Shown here piece after piece: positions 1-11,583 of a stretch of DNA of 64,000 bases. Each line of letters begins with the position of its first letter. Positions within the stretch are counted from its first letter, which is position 1. The notes under the pieces are model-generated. The model searched no databases and had not been told where the DNA came from. It worked only from the letters and a program-made list of their open reading frames with translations. The stretch lies in NCBI GenBank assembly GCA_015680685.1, contig MNCI01011353.1, positions 59,294 through 123,293 on the forward strand. The letters run 5' to 3'. The translations under genes were made by a program, and so were the position numbers. The DNA is from Gnetum montanum. Taxonomy: Eukaryota > Streptophyta > Gnetopsida > Gnetales > Gnetaceae.

Positions 1-304
1 CTTTCTTTCGTTCTTCTTCTGATGAAGAATCAGTCTTAGAATCTAGAATATCTTTTGAAACCTTTAAATTTTCCAAACTATCAATCTTCTTAGTCATGAA
101 CTGAAAATAGTATTTGATTTCTTAAGCCTTTATAGTAACAAAGAATGGTTGATGTGCGACAATTATAGGGCTTATGAACTTAGAGGCTAAATTTTCAGCC
201 CTCCTTCTAGCACCAAAAGAACTATTGGCAACCGTTTGGGACGCGATCGCCAACGAGTGTTCTCGAACATGATTTAGGTGCTTGTTGGTCTCTGGCAATA
301 CCAA
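1..304 (-). pseudogene. Partial coding-like frame running off the left edge
   Basis: Read on the minus strand, one frame stays coherent from about 304 down to 1 with a single TAA near position 121. It contains a basic stretch (GARRRAENLASK), then QPFFVTIKA, and after the stop a charged tail with S/E/K runs that reaches the window edge. The family is not recognised. Its persistence through one stop suggests an old coding fragment, possibly of a transposable element, but the composition alone could also arise by chance. The upstream start is not identifiable. Confidence 0.25.
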
Positions 305-1524
305 GGCCCAAATACCTCCAAATAGACTCAGTAGTTAATATGAGTATGTGTGTGTGCTGTTGCGGTATGCGATTGTGAAAAATGAAACGATTGCATTGTG
401 TGTAAACTACAAATGACTTATCTTAAAGAGATTCAGCCAACTTTGCCAAGTACTGTGACTTGTTGAGAGTTCCTATTTTGTTCAATTGTCTAGTCTACGT
501 AGTCTTTATAATACCTACTTGTAACAAATAAAGTTTTGCAAAAACATTTAAGCACAAATCCTCGAATCTACTTCTAATTTTCCCCAGAGAAAGAGATAGT
601 TCTACAAGAAAACTAGAAATATAGCAAGATTCAATGGAAATAGATAGAAAAGAAAGCAAATTTGTGTTAAAACCTCAAATGTTTAAATAAGGTAAAATGA
701 TACGAGTAAACACTTCGCAATAAAGCTATCCCAAATTCAATATTTACGAATTGTTCAAACTTCTAAAGCTCAAATAAGCAATTTCTTCAAGAAAATCCTA
801 CTATGTTACCAAAAATTGCTACGTAAACTATCACGTACGAGACTCCATTTTGGCTAGATAATGGATGTCAACAATTGCATTCAATAGAACCTTCAAAAGA
901 CTTGACAATTTCTAATTGAAATACCACAGAGATTCACTTTAAAGATAAAGGAAGCTATTCTCGTCCCATCAAAATATCAAAGATTTTCTAAACCCTCTTG
1001 ACTATTGAATCATTCAACAGCATGACTACAAGTAGAGGCTCTCTTACAACAATCCCAATAACAGTTCTTATACATTGCACAATAATAAAATTTACTACTA
1101 AAATGCTCTTAAGGCTTTCAAACACAAGCGCTTCTATGGAAAAATTTTAATAGAAATTTTCTATCATGCAACAAGAACAATCAGAGCAATCTAAAAATCC
1201 CAAAATTACTTGCCAAGCATGATACTATCTAAACCACTAGATAAACAATTCAAAAAAAATAAAAAATAATAAGCATAACTCACAGGACTATGACAAAGAG
1301 GCTAAAGTATTTTCTTTAGCAAATCATCTTACAAGTAATATTTCACAATTTCTTCTTTACAATGCTCTTCCAAAGCTTCAAAGTGTGTCTTCAAGTGAGA
1401 GCTAGTAGTCTCCCCCCAAAGTCCTTTTTTTTTCTTACCCATGAAGCCTTTTTATAGGGTTCAAAAAGTAGTTACATATTTTAAAATATCTTAGCTAACT
1501 TCTCTCCCAACTAAGGAAGTTATA
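305..1524. other. AT-rich intergenic DNA, no gene seen
   Basis: No sustained reading frame, recognisable mobile-element domain or RNA gene was found on either strand. Confidence 0.5.
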
Positions 1525-1604
1525 ACTTGCCCAAAAAGTTAGGAGATCTTACTTGCCCAACAAGTTAGTAGATTATTTGCCCAACAAGTTAGGGAAGTTA
1601 GGAG
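1525..1604. repeat. Short tandem repeat, about 26-bp unit
   Basis: The core TTGCCCAAnAAGTTAG occurs three times in tandem (starting near 1526, 1552 and 1577) with diverged edges. It is a local minisatellite with no coding meaning visible. Confidence 0.7.
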
Positions 1605-2040
1605 AAAATCATGCTAATATTGGCTTGTGTCTTTACAAATATTTCTTTTATAAGCAATAATAATAATTTTTAAAATAAATCGAAGAGCACCATATAATTG
1701 TTATTTTTATTTTTATTTTTTAAGTTTTAAATGTTAAATATTATTGAAGCCCTAGTAATTTTATGAACAGGTGGTGGTAAAAAGATAATTTAGCATATAC
1801 CTTAGTAAAACGTGGGTAAAAGTGGATGTACGGTCTTTGGAGTCAATAAGGCCGAACAATAAATCATCTTCATCTTCCCTACACTTTATTATTATTCATT
1901 TATTATATATATATTTGTTTTTTACCTTGAACCCATTTACTGGTAAATTACTGTGCGGATAAACGGTGGGAGTAATCAACTAGTTCATTTCTTTTCTTTC
2001 TTACCTCCACACAAAACCCGTAGAAATGAACACATGCTCT
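1605..2040. other. AT-rich spacer
   Basis: Mostly A/T runs. No gene or repeat family recognised. Confidence 0.4.
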
Positions 2041-3180
2041 ACCCAAGATCCAAAGTGCTATTTCGATCAAAATCATATCTGAACTGCAGCCGTGAAAGGA
2101 GGCTTTGCCGCTCCATCCGGTAATGTTGCCATGTGATGTTTAGTTGCTGCCACCATGTGCCATCTCCGAGAGTGCCCCAGTATACGGAGATCAGGATGCT
2201 GGAACCCAGCAGTTTGTTTGGAATTCGTCTACAACCACCAGTGATCGCAGGAAGCAGATAGAGAGCTTGCTATCATTTGTTGCATTCACACCCAGCTACC
2301 CACGCCTCATATGGTGCACATGTCGTTGCTGAAGAGCCAACGGTGCGGGCACATCTGCAATCACCACCTGTCTCCAGAGAAAAGATTTGTCGTCCCGAAA
2401 GAGGCCCCTGTGGACAGTCGTTCTGATGTCTGACGGTCGGGGGCTCATCAATTTCCAGATCATCATCATCAGCCACAACAGACACCTTTCCAACATGGGC
2501 CTGCAGAAAACTACATGGAGCTCTAGGGATGTCTCTGGTTGCATTGATAATTCTATAGTCTTCTCAACCAAAGCATATGAATTTTCCTCTGGAAAAATAG
2601 TCAATTTTGGCGAGGTTTTATGTACATGTTCTTTACTTGAATCTTCTTTGGCTCTACTCATAAGCATATTTCATGATTTATTCTTCAAATCAATGCCACT
2701 ATTCCAACATCAATCCGCTGATAACAAATTTCCTTCGGATTTATTATTAACAAATTTTTTGTTAATGTCAATGGAGAACCAAATTTTCTGTACTGCTCAA
2801 CCAAAATTTCTGAGAAATTTTCTGGCTTTGTGTAACCCTCTAAAATGTTGTTAACGGAAAACTCCTTTCTCTGTTCTATTAATTAGCATCTTTCGCCATT
2901 TTTAAACCCTGCCGACCAACCCTTCGGCACAAATATATGTGGAAATATCATTAGAAGACCTAGGGCTTGAACGTGGCCGCTCTGATTCCATTTTTGAATA
3001 TTCTCCATTTCTCAATTTTCAGCCCCCCAAATCAAGAGATTTCCTCCCCACTACCGGAACTACACGGTTCTGGTGTGAATACGGTAAACTAAAGTGTGGA
3101 GGAGCCCTGCTATTGATGATCATAAAGCTTTCAAGAAAAAGCGGTCTCTTTGCATCGTCCTGCTGACCCATGCAAAGTAG
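2041..3180. other. Less AT-rich segment with broken coding-like frames
   Basis: This 1.1 kb is visibly richer in G+C than its flanks and carries several medium frames on both strands. On the minus strand, around 2480-2273, one frame contains an acidic VADDDDLEIDEPP stretch; a different frame is open from 2667 to about 2500, so a frameshift would be needed to join them. Farther upstream on the same strand, 3170-2900, other short frames look protein-like. On the plus strand a 75-codon frame occupies 2939-3166. I recognise no family. It may be a decayed gene fragment or a fragment captured by a transposon. Confidence 0.3.
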
Positions 3181-3509
3181 TCATTCACAAAAAAAATGTC
3201 CATGGGTTACACAGTGCTTCTTCCAACATTGCTTTGATTGCCACAAGAAAAAAATAATAAGGCAAGATGCACAAATTATTCGCCACCAATGCTTTCTTAG
3301 GTTAATAATATAATTATTCCTTTTTTACTATTGTACTATCTTCCAATCTCCATATAAAGGAATAATTTGGCACTTAAATTTTGTATCCGAAGAAGGCCTC
3401 AACATCATTTTATTTACTAGTGGATTACTTCTCCAAAACACCCATCAACCCATAACCTTAAAGCTACATGTTCACTTTTAAATTTTCAAGTCCAACTGTT
3501 CCATGGAAT
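3181..3509. other. AT-rich spacer before the gypsy remnant
   Basis: No gene recognised. The 5' limit of the gypsy pol remnant that follows is approximate. Confidence 0.4.
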
Positions 3510-4080
3510 GGCCAAATGTGCCAACACTTAGCAATAGTAGGGCCAGGAATGCCTTGTTGTCCTTTATGGATGGATTCTTACGATACAACTCGATTAGGAT
3601 CAACTTAGAGCACCAACTTAGCATGACCTTTATGACCCCATGAGGTACCTTTTGTTATACCATGATACCCTTTGGCCTTAAGAATGCAAGAGTTACTCAT
3701 CAATGAGCCATGACCTATATATTCAACAATTACATGATAGGTTTGCTTAATGATTATGTAGATGATATAGTCATTAAGTCCAAAGTGGCCAATGACCATG
3801 CTAATGACCTAGACCTTGTGCTTAAATAATGCCTCAAATACAAGCTTAGGCTCAATTCTAAGAAGTGTGTCTTCAGTGTTAAGATCGATAAGATGCTTAG
3901 CTTTGTAGTATCTGAAGCGAAGATACGTGTCGATCTTGATAAGGTTAAGGTCATGTGCAAATTAGTAGTTCCTACCAACCTTAAGGAGCTTTTGGGATTA
4001 CAGGGTAGATTACACTTTATTTGTAGGTTTATCATTAGGCTTATAGATAAGTTACAACCCATGTAGCACTTGCTTACAAA
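3510..4080 (+). pseudogene. Gypsy reverse transcriptase fragment (broken)
   Basis: Joined by eye across frameshifts, the frame reads through FMDGF, TPWGTFCY, PFGLKNA and the catalytic-box region YVDDIVIKSK (about 3755-3784), which are hallmark blocks of plant Ty3/gypsy reverse transcriptase. A TAA follows at about 3825, then LNSKKCVFSV continues the thumb region. The N-terminal fingers are missing. The YVDD aspartates survive, but the frame is interrupted, so no enzyme can be made. Confidence 0.88.
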
Positions 4081-4990
4081 AGGAGTTCACTATGAGTGGA
4101 TAGCTCAATGCTAAGAGGCCTTTGAAAACCTTAAGCAATAATTGACACAACTACCGATAGTATATCCTCTACAAGACGGTAAACCATTTTACATTTATTT
4201 TTCCATCTCTAATACTTCCATTTCCTCTCTAAATTTTCAGAAACATGATGATTTAGAAAAAAATGCCTATATACTACCTTAGCCACATCTTAGTTGCCCA
4301 TGAGGCTCAATACACTAAAGTGGAGAATTATTGTCTAGCACTAGACTTCTCTTTGAAGAAGTGAAGACACTACCTCTTTAGAAGCCAAATCAATGTCATT
4401 TGCAAGAACAACATACTCAAAGCCATAATGACCAACATTTACAAAAGTAGCCATATAGGCCAATGGAAAGCAATAACGATAGAGTTTAACCTTCGTTACA
4501 TCTCTCAATCCTCAACAAAATATCAAGCTATAGTCGTACAGCTTATAGTTTCACTTGTTGATAACCAAATAGCTATAGATCTAGAATTCCCTGATGACCA
4601 TATTAACATAGTTAGCCAAGTGCCCAAGGATTATGAGATAGTCATGTACTTTGACAAAGCTTCAACTACCCATGGGTCCAATTCCACTACCATCATAACA
4701 TTCCATCTGGTGAGATCCAATCCTTCACCTATCACTTTGAGTTCTCATGTACCAACAACATAGCAAAGTGTGAAGGTTTTATCAAAGGAATGATGGTAGC
4801 TCATTACCTAGGAATTAGACACTTAGCAATCAAAGGCAATTTACAAGTTGTGGTTAACCAAGTAACTAAGGTCTATGCATGTAAAGCCAAATACTTACAT
4901 TCATATTGTGACCTAGGGAAGCAATTGTTACAAAAATTCATAGATGTTGATATCCAACACATACCCTAAAATAAAAATTCCATAGCCAAT
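4081..4990 (+). pseudogene. Gypsy RNase H and second (archaeal-type) RNase H, broken
   Basis: After the reverse-transcriptase connection, a poorly kept first RNase H is followed by a better kept second module: MYFDKAST (about 4645), then, after a frameshift, NIAKCEGFIKGMMVAHYLG, AIKGNLQVVVNQ, and VDIQHIP before a TAA near 4967. These are the D-G-A-S/T, E and D segments of the additional RNase H found in Tat elements. In the first motif the expected Gly after Asp is Lys. The module is interrupted by stops and indels. Confidence 0.8.
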
Positions 4991-6370
4991 GCAATTGTAA
5001 CATTAGCTCTTAGTGTGATGTTAGATGTGTTCAGTAAGTTGCCCACCTTAACTATGGACTGTGCTACTCCCATCACACAAAGCACTGAGGATACCTTTGT
5101 GGCCATCATTCATATTTCTTCTGCCAAGGAGTGGTATGAAAATATCAAATTTTACCTTATGCATGATGAATCCTCACAAGTCCTAACTACTATTTAGAAG
5201 GATGTTGTATGTAAGCAATCAAAGTAGTATGTCATCGTAGGTGATAATACATTATTTTGACAATCCTATGATGGCATACTCCTAAAGTGCTTAGTTAAAA
5301 TCGAAGCAAGAATAGTCCTAGAGGAGGTTCACAATGGTGTTTGTGGAGGACATATAGGACTAAGAGATATGACCACTAAGATTAGATGGTTAGGTGACTA
5401 TTGGCCCCATATGGAAAATGACTTCCTACAAAACAATAAACATTGTGATACATGCCATGGATATAGCAACCTTATATATGTACCACCAAATAAGTTGCAC
5501 ACCACTCAGATAACATGGTTGTTTCAATGATGAGGGTTGAATATCATTAGACCCATAATGCCTAAGTCTTTCATGGGAAATAGCTTCATCAGCACCACAA
5601 CCAAATACCTTACAAAGTGGGTCGAGGCTATTCCCCTAAGACTACATCCAAGATAGTTTGCAAATTCATCCTAGATAACATTGTAGCCTGTTTTGGCATA
5701 CCCATGATCATAGTCATAGATAATGGAGCACAATTTAGTGGCTAGAAACCAAATATTTATTCCATGACCTGGGCATTAAGCATTATTTCTAATTACCATT
5801 ATTCTCAAGCCAATGGACAAGTAGAAGCAAGCAGTAAGCCCATCATTAACTTACTCAAAAATATGCTTAACAACAATAGGTGAAAATGGCATGAGAGGCT
5901 TGTCCATGCACTATGTACATATAGGACAACCTATTGCACAGTCACCAGTGTAACCCCTTATAGCCTAGTTTATGGTTCTAAAGCTATTTTACCTCTTGAA
6001 TTGCAGGTGCCATTGCTTCAAGTAGCCTTGATTGACTTCCTTAACAATGAGCAAAAAAAGGAGTTGTAGACAATGATCCTAGACTTTGTGAAGGAGCAAT
6101 ATATGCAAGTGCTTACTCACATCAAACACTATAAATAGAATGAGAAGCAATAGCATCACCATAACTTGACCATGCACAAGTTCAAAGAAGCTAACTTGGC
6201 CCTCAAAGTTGTTTGTGAGCATGAGAACTAATTCTCAACTAACTGGGAAGGGCCTTTTCTTATCACTAGAGCTTATAATAACTAAGCATTTAGGATAACT
6301 AACATGGATGGCAATGAGCTAGCCAATTCAACCAGTCATTCCTATCTAAATCCATACTACATGTAGCCAA
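4991..6370 (+). pseudogene. Gypsy integrase fragment (broken)
   Basis: A zinc-finger-like segment (VHNGVCGGHIG, then HCDTCHGYS) lies at about 5325-5465. The core domain follows: GLNIIRPI where related elements have a catalytic Asp (L-D-I-I-G), then TKYLTKWVEAIPL at about 5601-5639. The first catalytic Asp has thus become Asn. Downstream the core and C-terminal parts are traceable only in pieces through repeated stops. The stretch 4990-5290 is the spacer between RNase H and integrase. Confidence 0.8.
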
Positions 6371-6404
6371 AAATCATTTATAGGTAAGCTTTCCTTCAAT
6401 GGTC

Positions 6405-6500
6405 TACTATGATGTTAAACTAGCAACATGTCCTACCAAGGCCTTAAACTAGTACCATGACTAGCCATGGCCTTCAGCTAGTAGCATTGGTGACCTGGAT
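6405..6500 (+). repeat. Diverged tandem units after integrase
   Basis: Three imperfect units of about 30 bp share CTAG, CCATG and CCTT/GGCC elements. The same kind of unit appears in reverse orientation at 41392-41546, next to a minus-strand gag-protease remnant, which supports both loci belonging to one Tat-like family. Confidence 0.55.
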
Positions 6501-6610
6501 AACTTTTTTTTGTCATCCTATGTGGCATATATGAATTGTATCATCATAATATGTAATGGTGTTTTGTATTCTTTGTTGGTGCTTCTTCGGTAAATCCTCC
6601 AGAAACCAAC

Positions 6611-6621
6611 AAAGAGGGGCC
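6611..6621 (+). promoter_or_regulatory. Polypurine tract (plus-strand primer)
   Basis: AAAGAGGGGCC sits directly before the LTR start (TGCAACAC at about 6624) and after the pol remnant, the expected place for a polypurine tract. Confidence 0.65.
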
Positions 6622-6623
6622 AT

Positions 6624-8134
6624 TGCAACACACTAAAAATTTGCATGTTATAGCCAATTTTCATCATGTAGCTTTCACACCATGAAACCTAAGGTAAAAA
6701 AATCATTGTAAATGTAAAGATTATAATCCATAGTGGGAAATTTCACATACTTTATACTTTTGTGACTGAAAGAATGCATCATAAGTGTTCAAAGCCTCAT
6801 TCCCCAAGTGAAAAGGATCATCTAGTGTCTATATTTGGGCTTGGTAGGGGGGGTGTTAAAGATTCCTTTTTAAATGAAAAAAATGCCAATTTTATGGGTT
6901 TTATGATGGGTATATATTTTTCTAGACTAGAAACACTTATAAGGGGGTATATCTCACCTACCTCTAGCATGAAGAAGTTGGGAGTTTTTCCTCAGCTTGG
7001 AAAATTTCCCCCTTCCCCCAGCATGAAGACTGCATGCTCAGCTTGGAAGCCTTCATCCCTCAATGTGGAACTTTCCACCTAGCATGGAGGCTCCACCCCT
7101 AATGTGGAAATTGCATACCCTTAGTGTGAAATTAATAATAGTTAGATTTCAATAATACATGCACTCCAACATTGACTAGCCACTTCAACAAGCATGGAAG
7201 AGAGCTCAATTTGGAAGATTCATCTCTAGTGTGGAAGGTGTGCCCTTGTTACTATTTATAGTAAATGGAATGGCCATGGAGAAAGGCACTTACCATAGAT
7301 GGTAACCCCTCAAATTTGGGCACCCATCTTAGCTAAATGAGGCAAAAATTTGCAGCCATTGTGTAGCCAAATTACAACCAAATCATAGCTATTTTGCAAC
7401 ACCATTCATGGCCTAAAACCTATAAAAAAATAGTCTCAAACACCATTGATAGGATCCACTCTTTTGACACTAGAATACATTGAGCGTATAGATTTTCCAA
7501 GCAATAATTCCCTAATTAGGGCATTTTCAAACACTCAAGGGCTCTTTTAATCTCCCACATTTGCATTCTCTTGAACCGCAACATGAAAGCATTATCACCC
7601 TAATATTTGTAGATTTTTGGTATCAACACTATACTTCTAGGTTTTTCAAACCCCAACATGGAGTAATCTAGCATCCAAATTTTTCAGTTTCCTCACCCCC
7701 AATAGTAGCCAATGTTGCAAGTCTAATATTGTACCACTAGAGGTTCAATAGGATCAAGAGTGGTAGGACATCCAAATCATGGAGTTGATTGCATGTACTT
7801 CAATGGATCCTAAACCTCCATCCAAGTGAACCCCCTATGACCATTCAAGCACCATTTATACACATTTATCTAACTTATTCTTTATTTTTTCTCTTAATGA
7901 AGTTTTAAATTTTGGGTTTTATGTGGAAGAGATATTGGTTTATTTTCTATGAATTATTCATATCTATCATTAATCTTTTCATTCTATTTCATTACACTAT
8001 TTTACAAACCCCCCAAGTCCCTGGTTGATCTACTAGACCAACCAGGGCACCTCGAATCCCATTTTTTCATGGAGGTCCTAGGGATCTAAGGTTGAAGACT
8101 ACTATGCATAGGATCTATTGATCTTCATTCCAAC
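6624..8134 (+). repeat. LTR 1 of the Tat-like element (3' LTR)
   Basis: The LTR starts after the polypurine tract. Its U3 (about 6950-7230) is full of short imperfect repeats built on CAGCTTGGAAG / GCATGGAGG motifs. A TATA-like TATAAAAA lies near 7421. The region from about 6870 to 8020 matches the reverse complement of 9380-8170. The right boundary is uncertain: the LTR could end near 8018, or near 8134, where a GGCACC-like primer-site remnant may follow. Confidence 0.65.
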
Positions 8135-8167
8135 AATCAAATTTTCTAGCACCAACATATATCACCT

Positions 8168-9400
8168 AGGGACTTATGAAATGCAAAATAAGGGTAGAAA
8201 AAATTTGAGAAAATAAATGCATCAAAATGGAACAAATAAATCTATCTTGCACACAAACAAAACTGTAAACTTTATTTTAAAAGAAATAAATAATGGTTCA
8301 AGAAATGTGTACAAAAATGTGCCTAGGGTAGTAGGGGGTTCACTTCGGTGAGAACTTGGAATACGTTGCTCAATGATCTGAATGCTCCACAACTCCCAAT
8401 GCTTTCAAACCTTTGCTACTCCATGCACCAGATCTTCAATGTTGGTGTTAAATGGGAGGCATGACACTAGCTATGGAGGTTCAACACTGGTGATTCAAGA
8501 AGCTTTGTGTGTGTTCAAAGCCTTTGAATGCAAAAATGCTAAAGGGTATGAGTGCTAAGGGGATGGAACTAGAAAATGGTGTTTTGGTTGGTTTATATAG
8601 GGTTTTGGCCTAAATTTTTGCTACATATTGGGATGCAAAATGGCTGCAATTTTCTATTATGTTTCAAGCTGGGTAGGTGCCAAAATGTTGGGTGTTATCA
8701 TATAGACTAAGTGTCATACCCCCATGGCCATTCAATTTACTAAAAATAGTAATGGAGGGATGTCTTCCAGGTTGGCTTTGTTCTTCCATGCTCAGCCTTC
8801 AACCTTCTATGCTAGCATTGTAGGATCTTTACTAGAGTTTATGCAACATTGAAATCTTGGCCATATTGGTTCTACACTTGGGGGTGGAGGGGGTAGGTTT
8901 CAATGTTGGAGGGATGAAGGATCAATGGTGGGGGTGAAAGTCAAATCCCTCTACATTGAGCATCAACCACTCTCCATGCTAGGGATGAAAGTCAAAACAC
9001 TCTATGTTGAGCATCACCCCTCCCTCTCTATGGTGGGGGTAGGTGAGATCCACCCTCCTATAGCCCTCCACACTAGCTTTGTTCTTCCACACTACGGGAC
9101 AAGCTTTCTTGCTGAGGGGAGATCTTTCAAGCTAGGAGGTAGATCCTCTATGCTAGGGGTAGATCTTCTAGCTTGGAGGCAAATTCTCTAGGCTGGGGAA
9201 AAACATCATACCTCCCTCCTCTTTTCTCTATACTATGCATGTCATACCTTCCATAGTGGGAATACATGGGTTGTATCCCTCTACACTGGGGATAGGTGAG
9301 ATCCACCCCCTTGCATGCATGTCAAACATAGAAAAGGCTATAGCCCTTATAAAACCCATAAAATTACCATTTTTGACATTCCAAAAGGAATTTTGATGTA
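8168..9400 (-). repeat. LTR 2, inverted copy of LTR 1
   Basis: The minus strand repeats landmarks of LTR 1 in the same order: an ATGGGTTTTAT block, a minirepeat U3 (8790-9320), AATGGCCATGG, GCAGCCATT, a TATATAAA box (8592-8599), and AAGTGAACCCCCTA near the U5 side. The outer U3 appears truncated near 9400. Only about 150 bp separate it from LTR 1, tail to tail. No coding region is attached on its outer side. Confidence 0.65.
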
Positions 9401-9547
9401 CTACCACTCATGTTTCTCTTATTTTAGAGAATATTATTTGAAAATAATTCTTTTCATACATGTGGGCCATGCTTGAAGATAGTCCTATGGCAAGGGTAAA
9501 AAATAATTAATGAATTAATTTATAAAATAATTTATTATTTGGGTACC

Positions 9548-9720
9548 ACTCTAGAGACATATAACCCATGCCTAAAGGTAGACTACTACTAAGAATTTCA
9601 TGGTCCCTTGGACTAGTTCCATCACATGACTAGAAAGACGTGTTCCATTCTTGAAAGTGCATCACTAATGAGATTTGCATTGGCTATGAGATTGGAAAGA
9701 CATGTGATTCAAGCTTGAAG
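9548..9720 (+). repeat. Three copies of a motif shared with the A/B/E element leaders
   Basis: A motif of about 34 bp with the core GAAAGACATGT...CCATGCCT.AAGG occurs at 9548-9581, 9629-9659 and 9691-9720, with increasing divergence. The same motif occurs twice in the E leader (52331-52364, 52428-52461) and once each, inverted, in the A and B leaders (about 38951-38985 and 59431-59465). This stretch is probably an orphan leader fragment of that LTR family. Confidence 0.6.
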
Positions 9721-10977
9721 CTACTTCTTTAACCAATAGCCAAGGTCCAAAACTTAAACACCAATGATTAATTAATTATTTAAAATAAATCTTATTAAAG
9801 ATTTGATATATTATAGCAAGCTTAACATGTTAATGTATGTGTATATGTAGTTACACTATAAGCTTTAGTATATACCGTCATAGTGTACAACATTCTATAT
9901 GGTGCTTTGTAGTATGAATCAAGTAGTTATATTTAATCAAGTCTATTAACTAAAAATAATTTATCATTGTTTCTATTTGTTCTCTAAATGTGACTATTCC
10001 ATTATAACTATATAAGTGATGATCCTAGTTCAATAACAATATAACATAACAACAATGTGCAATACAAGGTACAACATAGTATCTATATTATAATAGAGAT
10101 AATTGGTTAACTTATTATTCTTTTTTAATTTTTAGTTTATGTTCTTATGTTCAACATGTATAATACCATAAACTTATTTTACGAATAGAATGCATGTTTA
10201 TCTCAATCGCAATGATCATCAAATTATTTCTATTATGTCCTAAACTTGGTAATTAACATAAAAATGCTTTAACATGGCATCAAGTTAGCTTTTTGGTATC
10301 TTTTAAATTACTACTATGAAGTTCTCATCGTGTTATAGTCATTAAGTGCATTTAATGCAATGATAAATCTAAAAATTGATCATAGAATCTCATTTACACA
10401 TTCTAAACTTATCATGAAAATTATAGAGAGAGAAATCACAATACAACAATAATTTTTGCTACATTTTAGCTCAAATTTCTCATTTATTTTAACTTGTAAG
10501 TATTTTCTTCTAAATTTATAATGAAAATCTCATACTTTTTTGTTAAAAAATGAAAAGAAAATGATGTTTCATGTTTTTGCTATTTTTCTGGTTAAACCAG
10601 TTTCCTTCTTAAGTTCTTAATTTACTTTAGAGTTATAAAACAATGTGAAATGAAGAAAAATTGATGTGCATAATTTTTTTGCATTTAAAATTTGAAGTTC
10701 AAAAAGCCTTATTTTTTCTCTATTTAGAATTCAACTATTTATTGAAATCGCTCATGGTACCAAAGGCTATGGATAGACATATGGATTTTCAAAGAGAAAG
10801 TGCACCCCATCATGAACTTCATGTGAGCATATCCAAATTGAATTATTTCCCTTCTTATCATTTTTAGCACTGCAACCATGCAACCACTGTGGTAATCCCC
10901 ATGGTGAAGTTTCTAGTTTAAATGTCAATACCAAGAAGATCAAATTGCAACTTGCAATAAATATACATTTCAAATAA
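9721..10977. other. AT-rich intergenic DNA
   Basis: Long A/T-rich stretches and no recognisable domain. A few short open frames look like chance. Confidence 0.45.
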
Positions 10978-11583
10978 GTGTTAAATAACACAATATATTT
11001 TGACATATTTTTATCTCAGGAAGAATATATTAAATATTTAGCACCAAGGTTGAGTGTTCAGTATCATTATTATGATCTAACATTGGCCACAGAATTGGTG
11101 AAAGCTAGCCAAAGTATAGAACTATTGAAGTTAAAACTCACACTGTTTATTGAGTTTGTGATGCTTAAAAATGATGTTGTGGTCAACAGCTCCCTCAAGA
11201 CCTATAACAACAGTTGGTATATTTATCAATTTGGAAAGACTTCACAATTTTCGAAAGTTCAAAAGAGGTTTTTGTGGTTCTATTTTAAGATAGTAAAAAT
11301 AGATTATGTTCTAAAGAAGATCTTGTTCCTTCGATACCAGTTGCGAAAATGTGTTGTTAATGAATTTAAGTGGAAAAAAGCTTGCACCAACACCACTACA
11401 AGAATTCTTATCTCACAATTAATGATACCATACTCTATTTTAATAGATATAATTGTCTATTATGTTGTAGTTAAAGATAGGAAAAAGGCAATCCCATACC
11501 TTATACCTCATACCTTCAAGGATGTCATGGTAACTTCTCTAAATTCATGCATGGTTTTGGAATTACTTATTATTAATTTTTAA
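10978..11583 (+). other. Unrecognised 201-codon open frame
   Basis: The frame is open for 201 codons without a stop, unusually long for such AT-rich sequence. The first codon is TTG; the first ATG lies farther in. The product would be rich in Ile, Tyr, Lys and Phe, with a hydrophobic segment late in the frame (about residues 140-165: ILISQLMIPYSILIDIIVYY). I recognise no family motif. AT-rich codons generate few stops only in some frames, so it may be chance or a decayed element. Confidence 0.2.

Larger units (their letters stand above)
3510..8134 (+). mobile_element. Decayed Ty3/gypsy (Tat-like) element: partial pol plus 3' LTR
   Basis: The plus strand reads, in order, reverse transcriptase, RNase H, a second RNase H, integrase, a short repeated 3' untranslated segment, a polypurine tract and an LTR. 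That order with two RNase H modules is typical of the Tat lineage of plant gypsy elements. Gag, protease and the first part of reverse transcriptase are absent, so the left end is a truncation near 3.5 kb. Many in-frame stops and frameshifts show it is long dead. A gag-bearing fragment of a similar element lies at 43.6-46.2 kb. Confidence 0.85.

Noticed and set aside
10978-11583. 201-codon frame as a real gene
   Set aside because: No recognisable motif, no ATG at the listed start, and strong AT bias; kept only as an unrecognised open frame.
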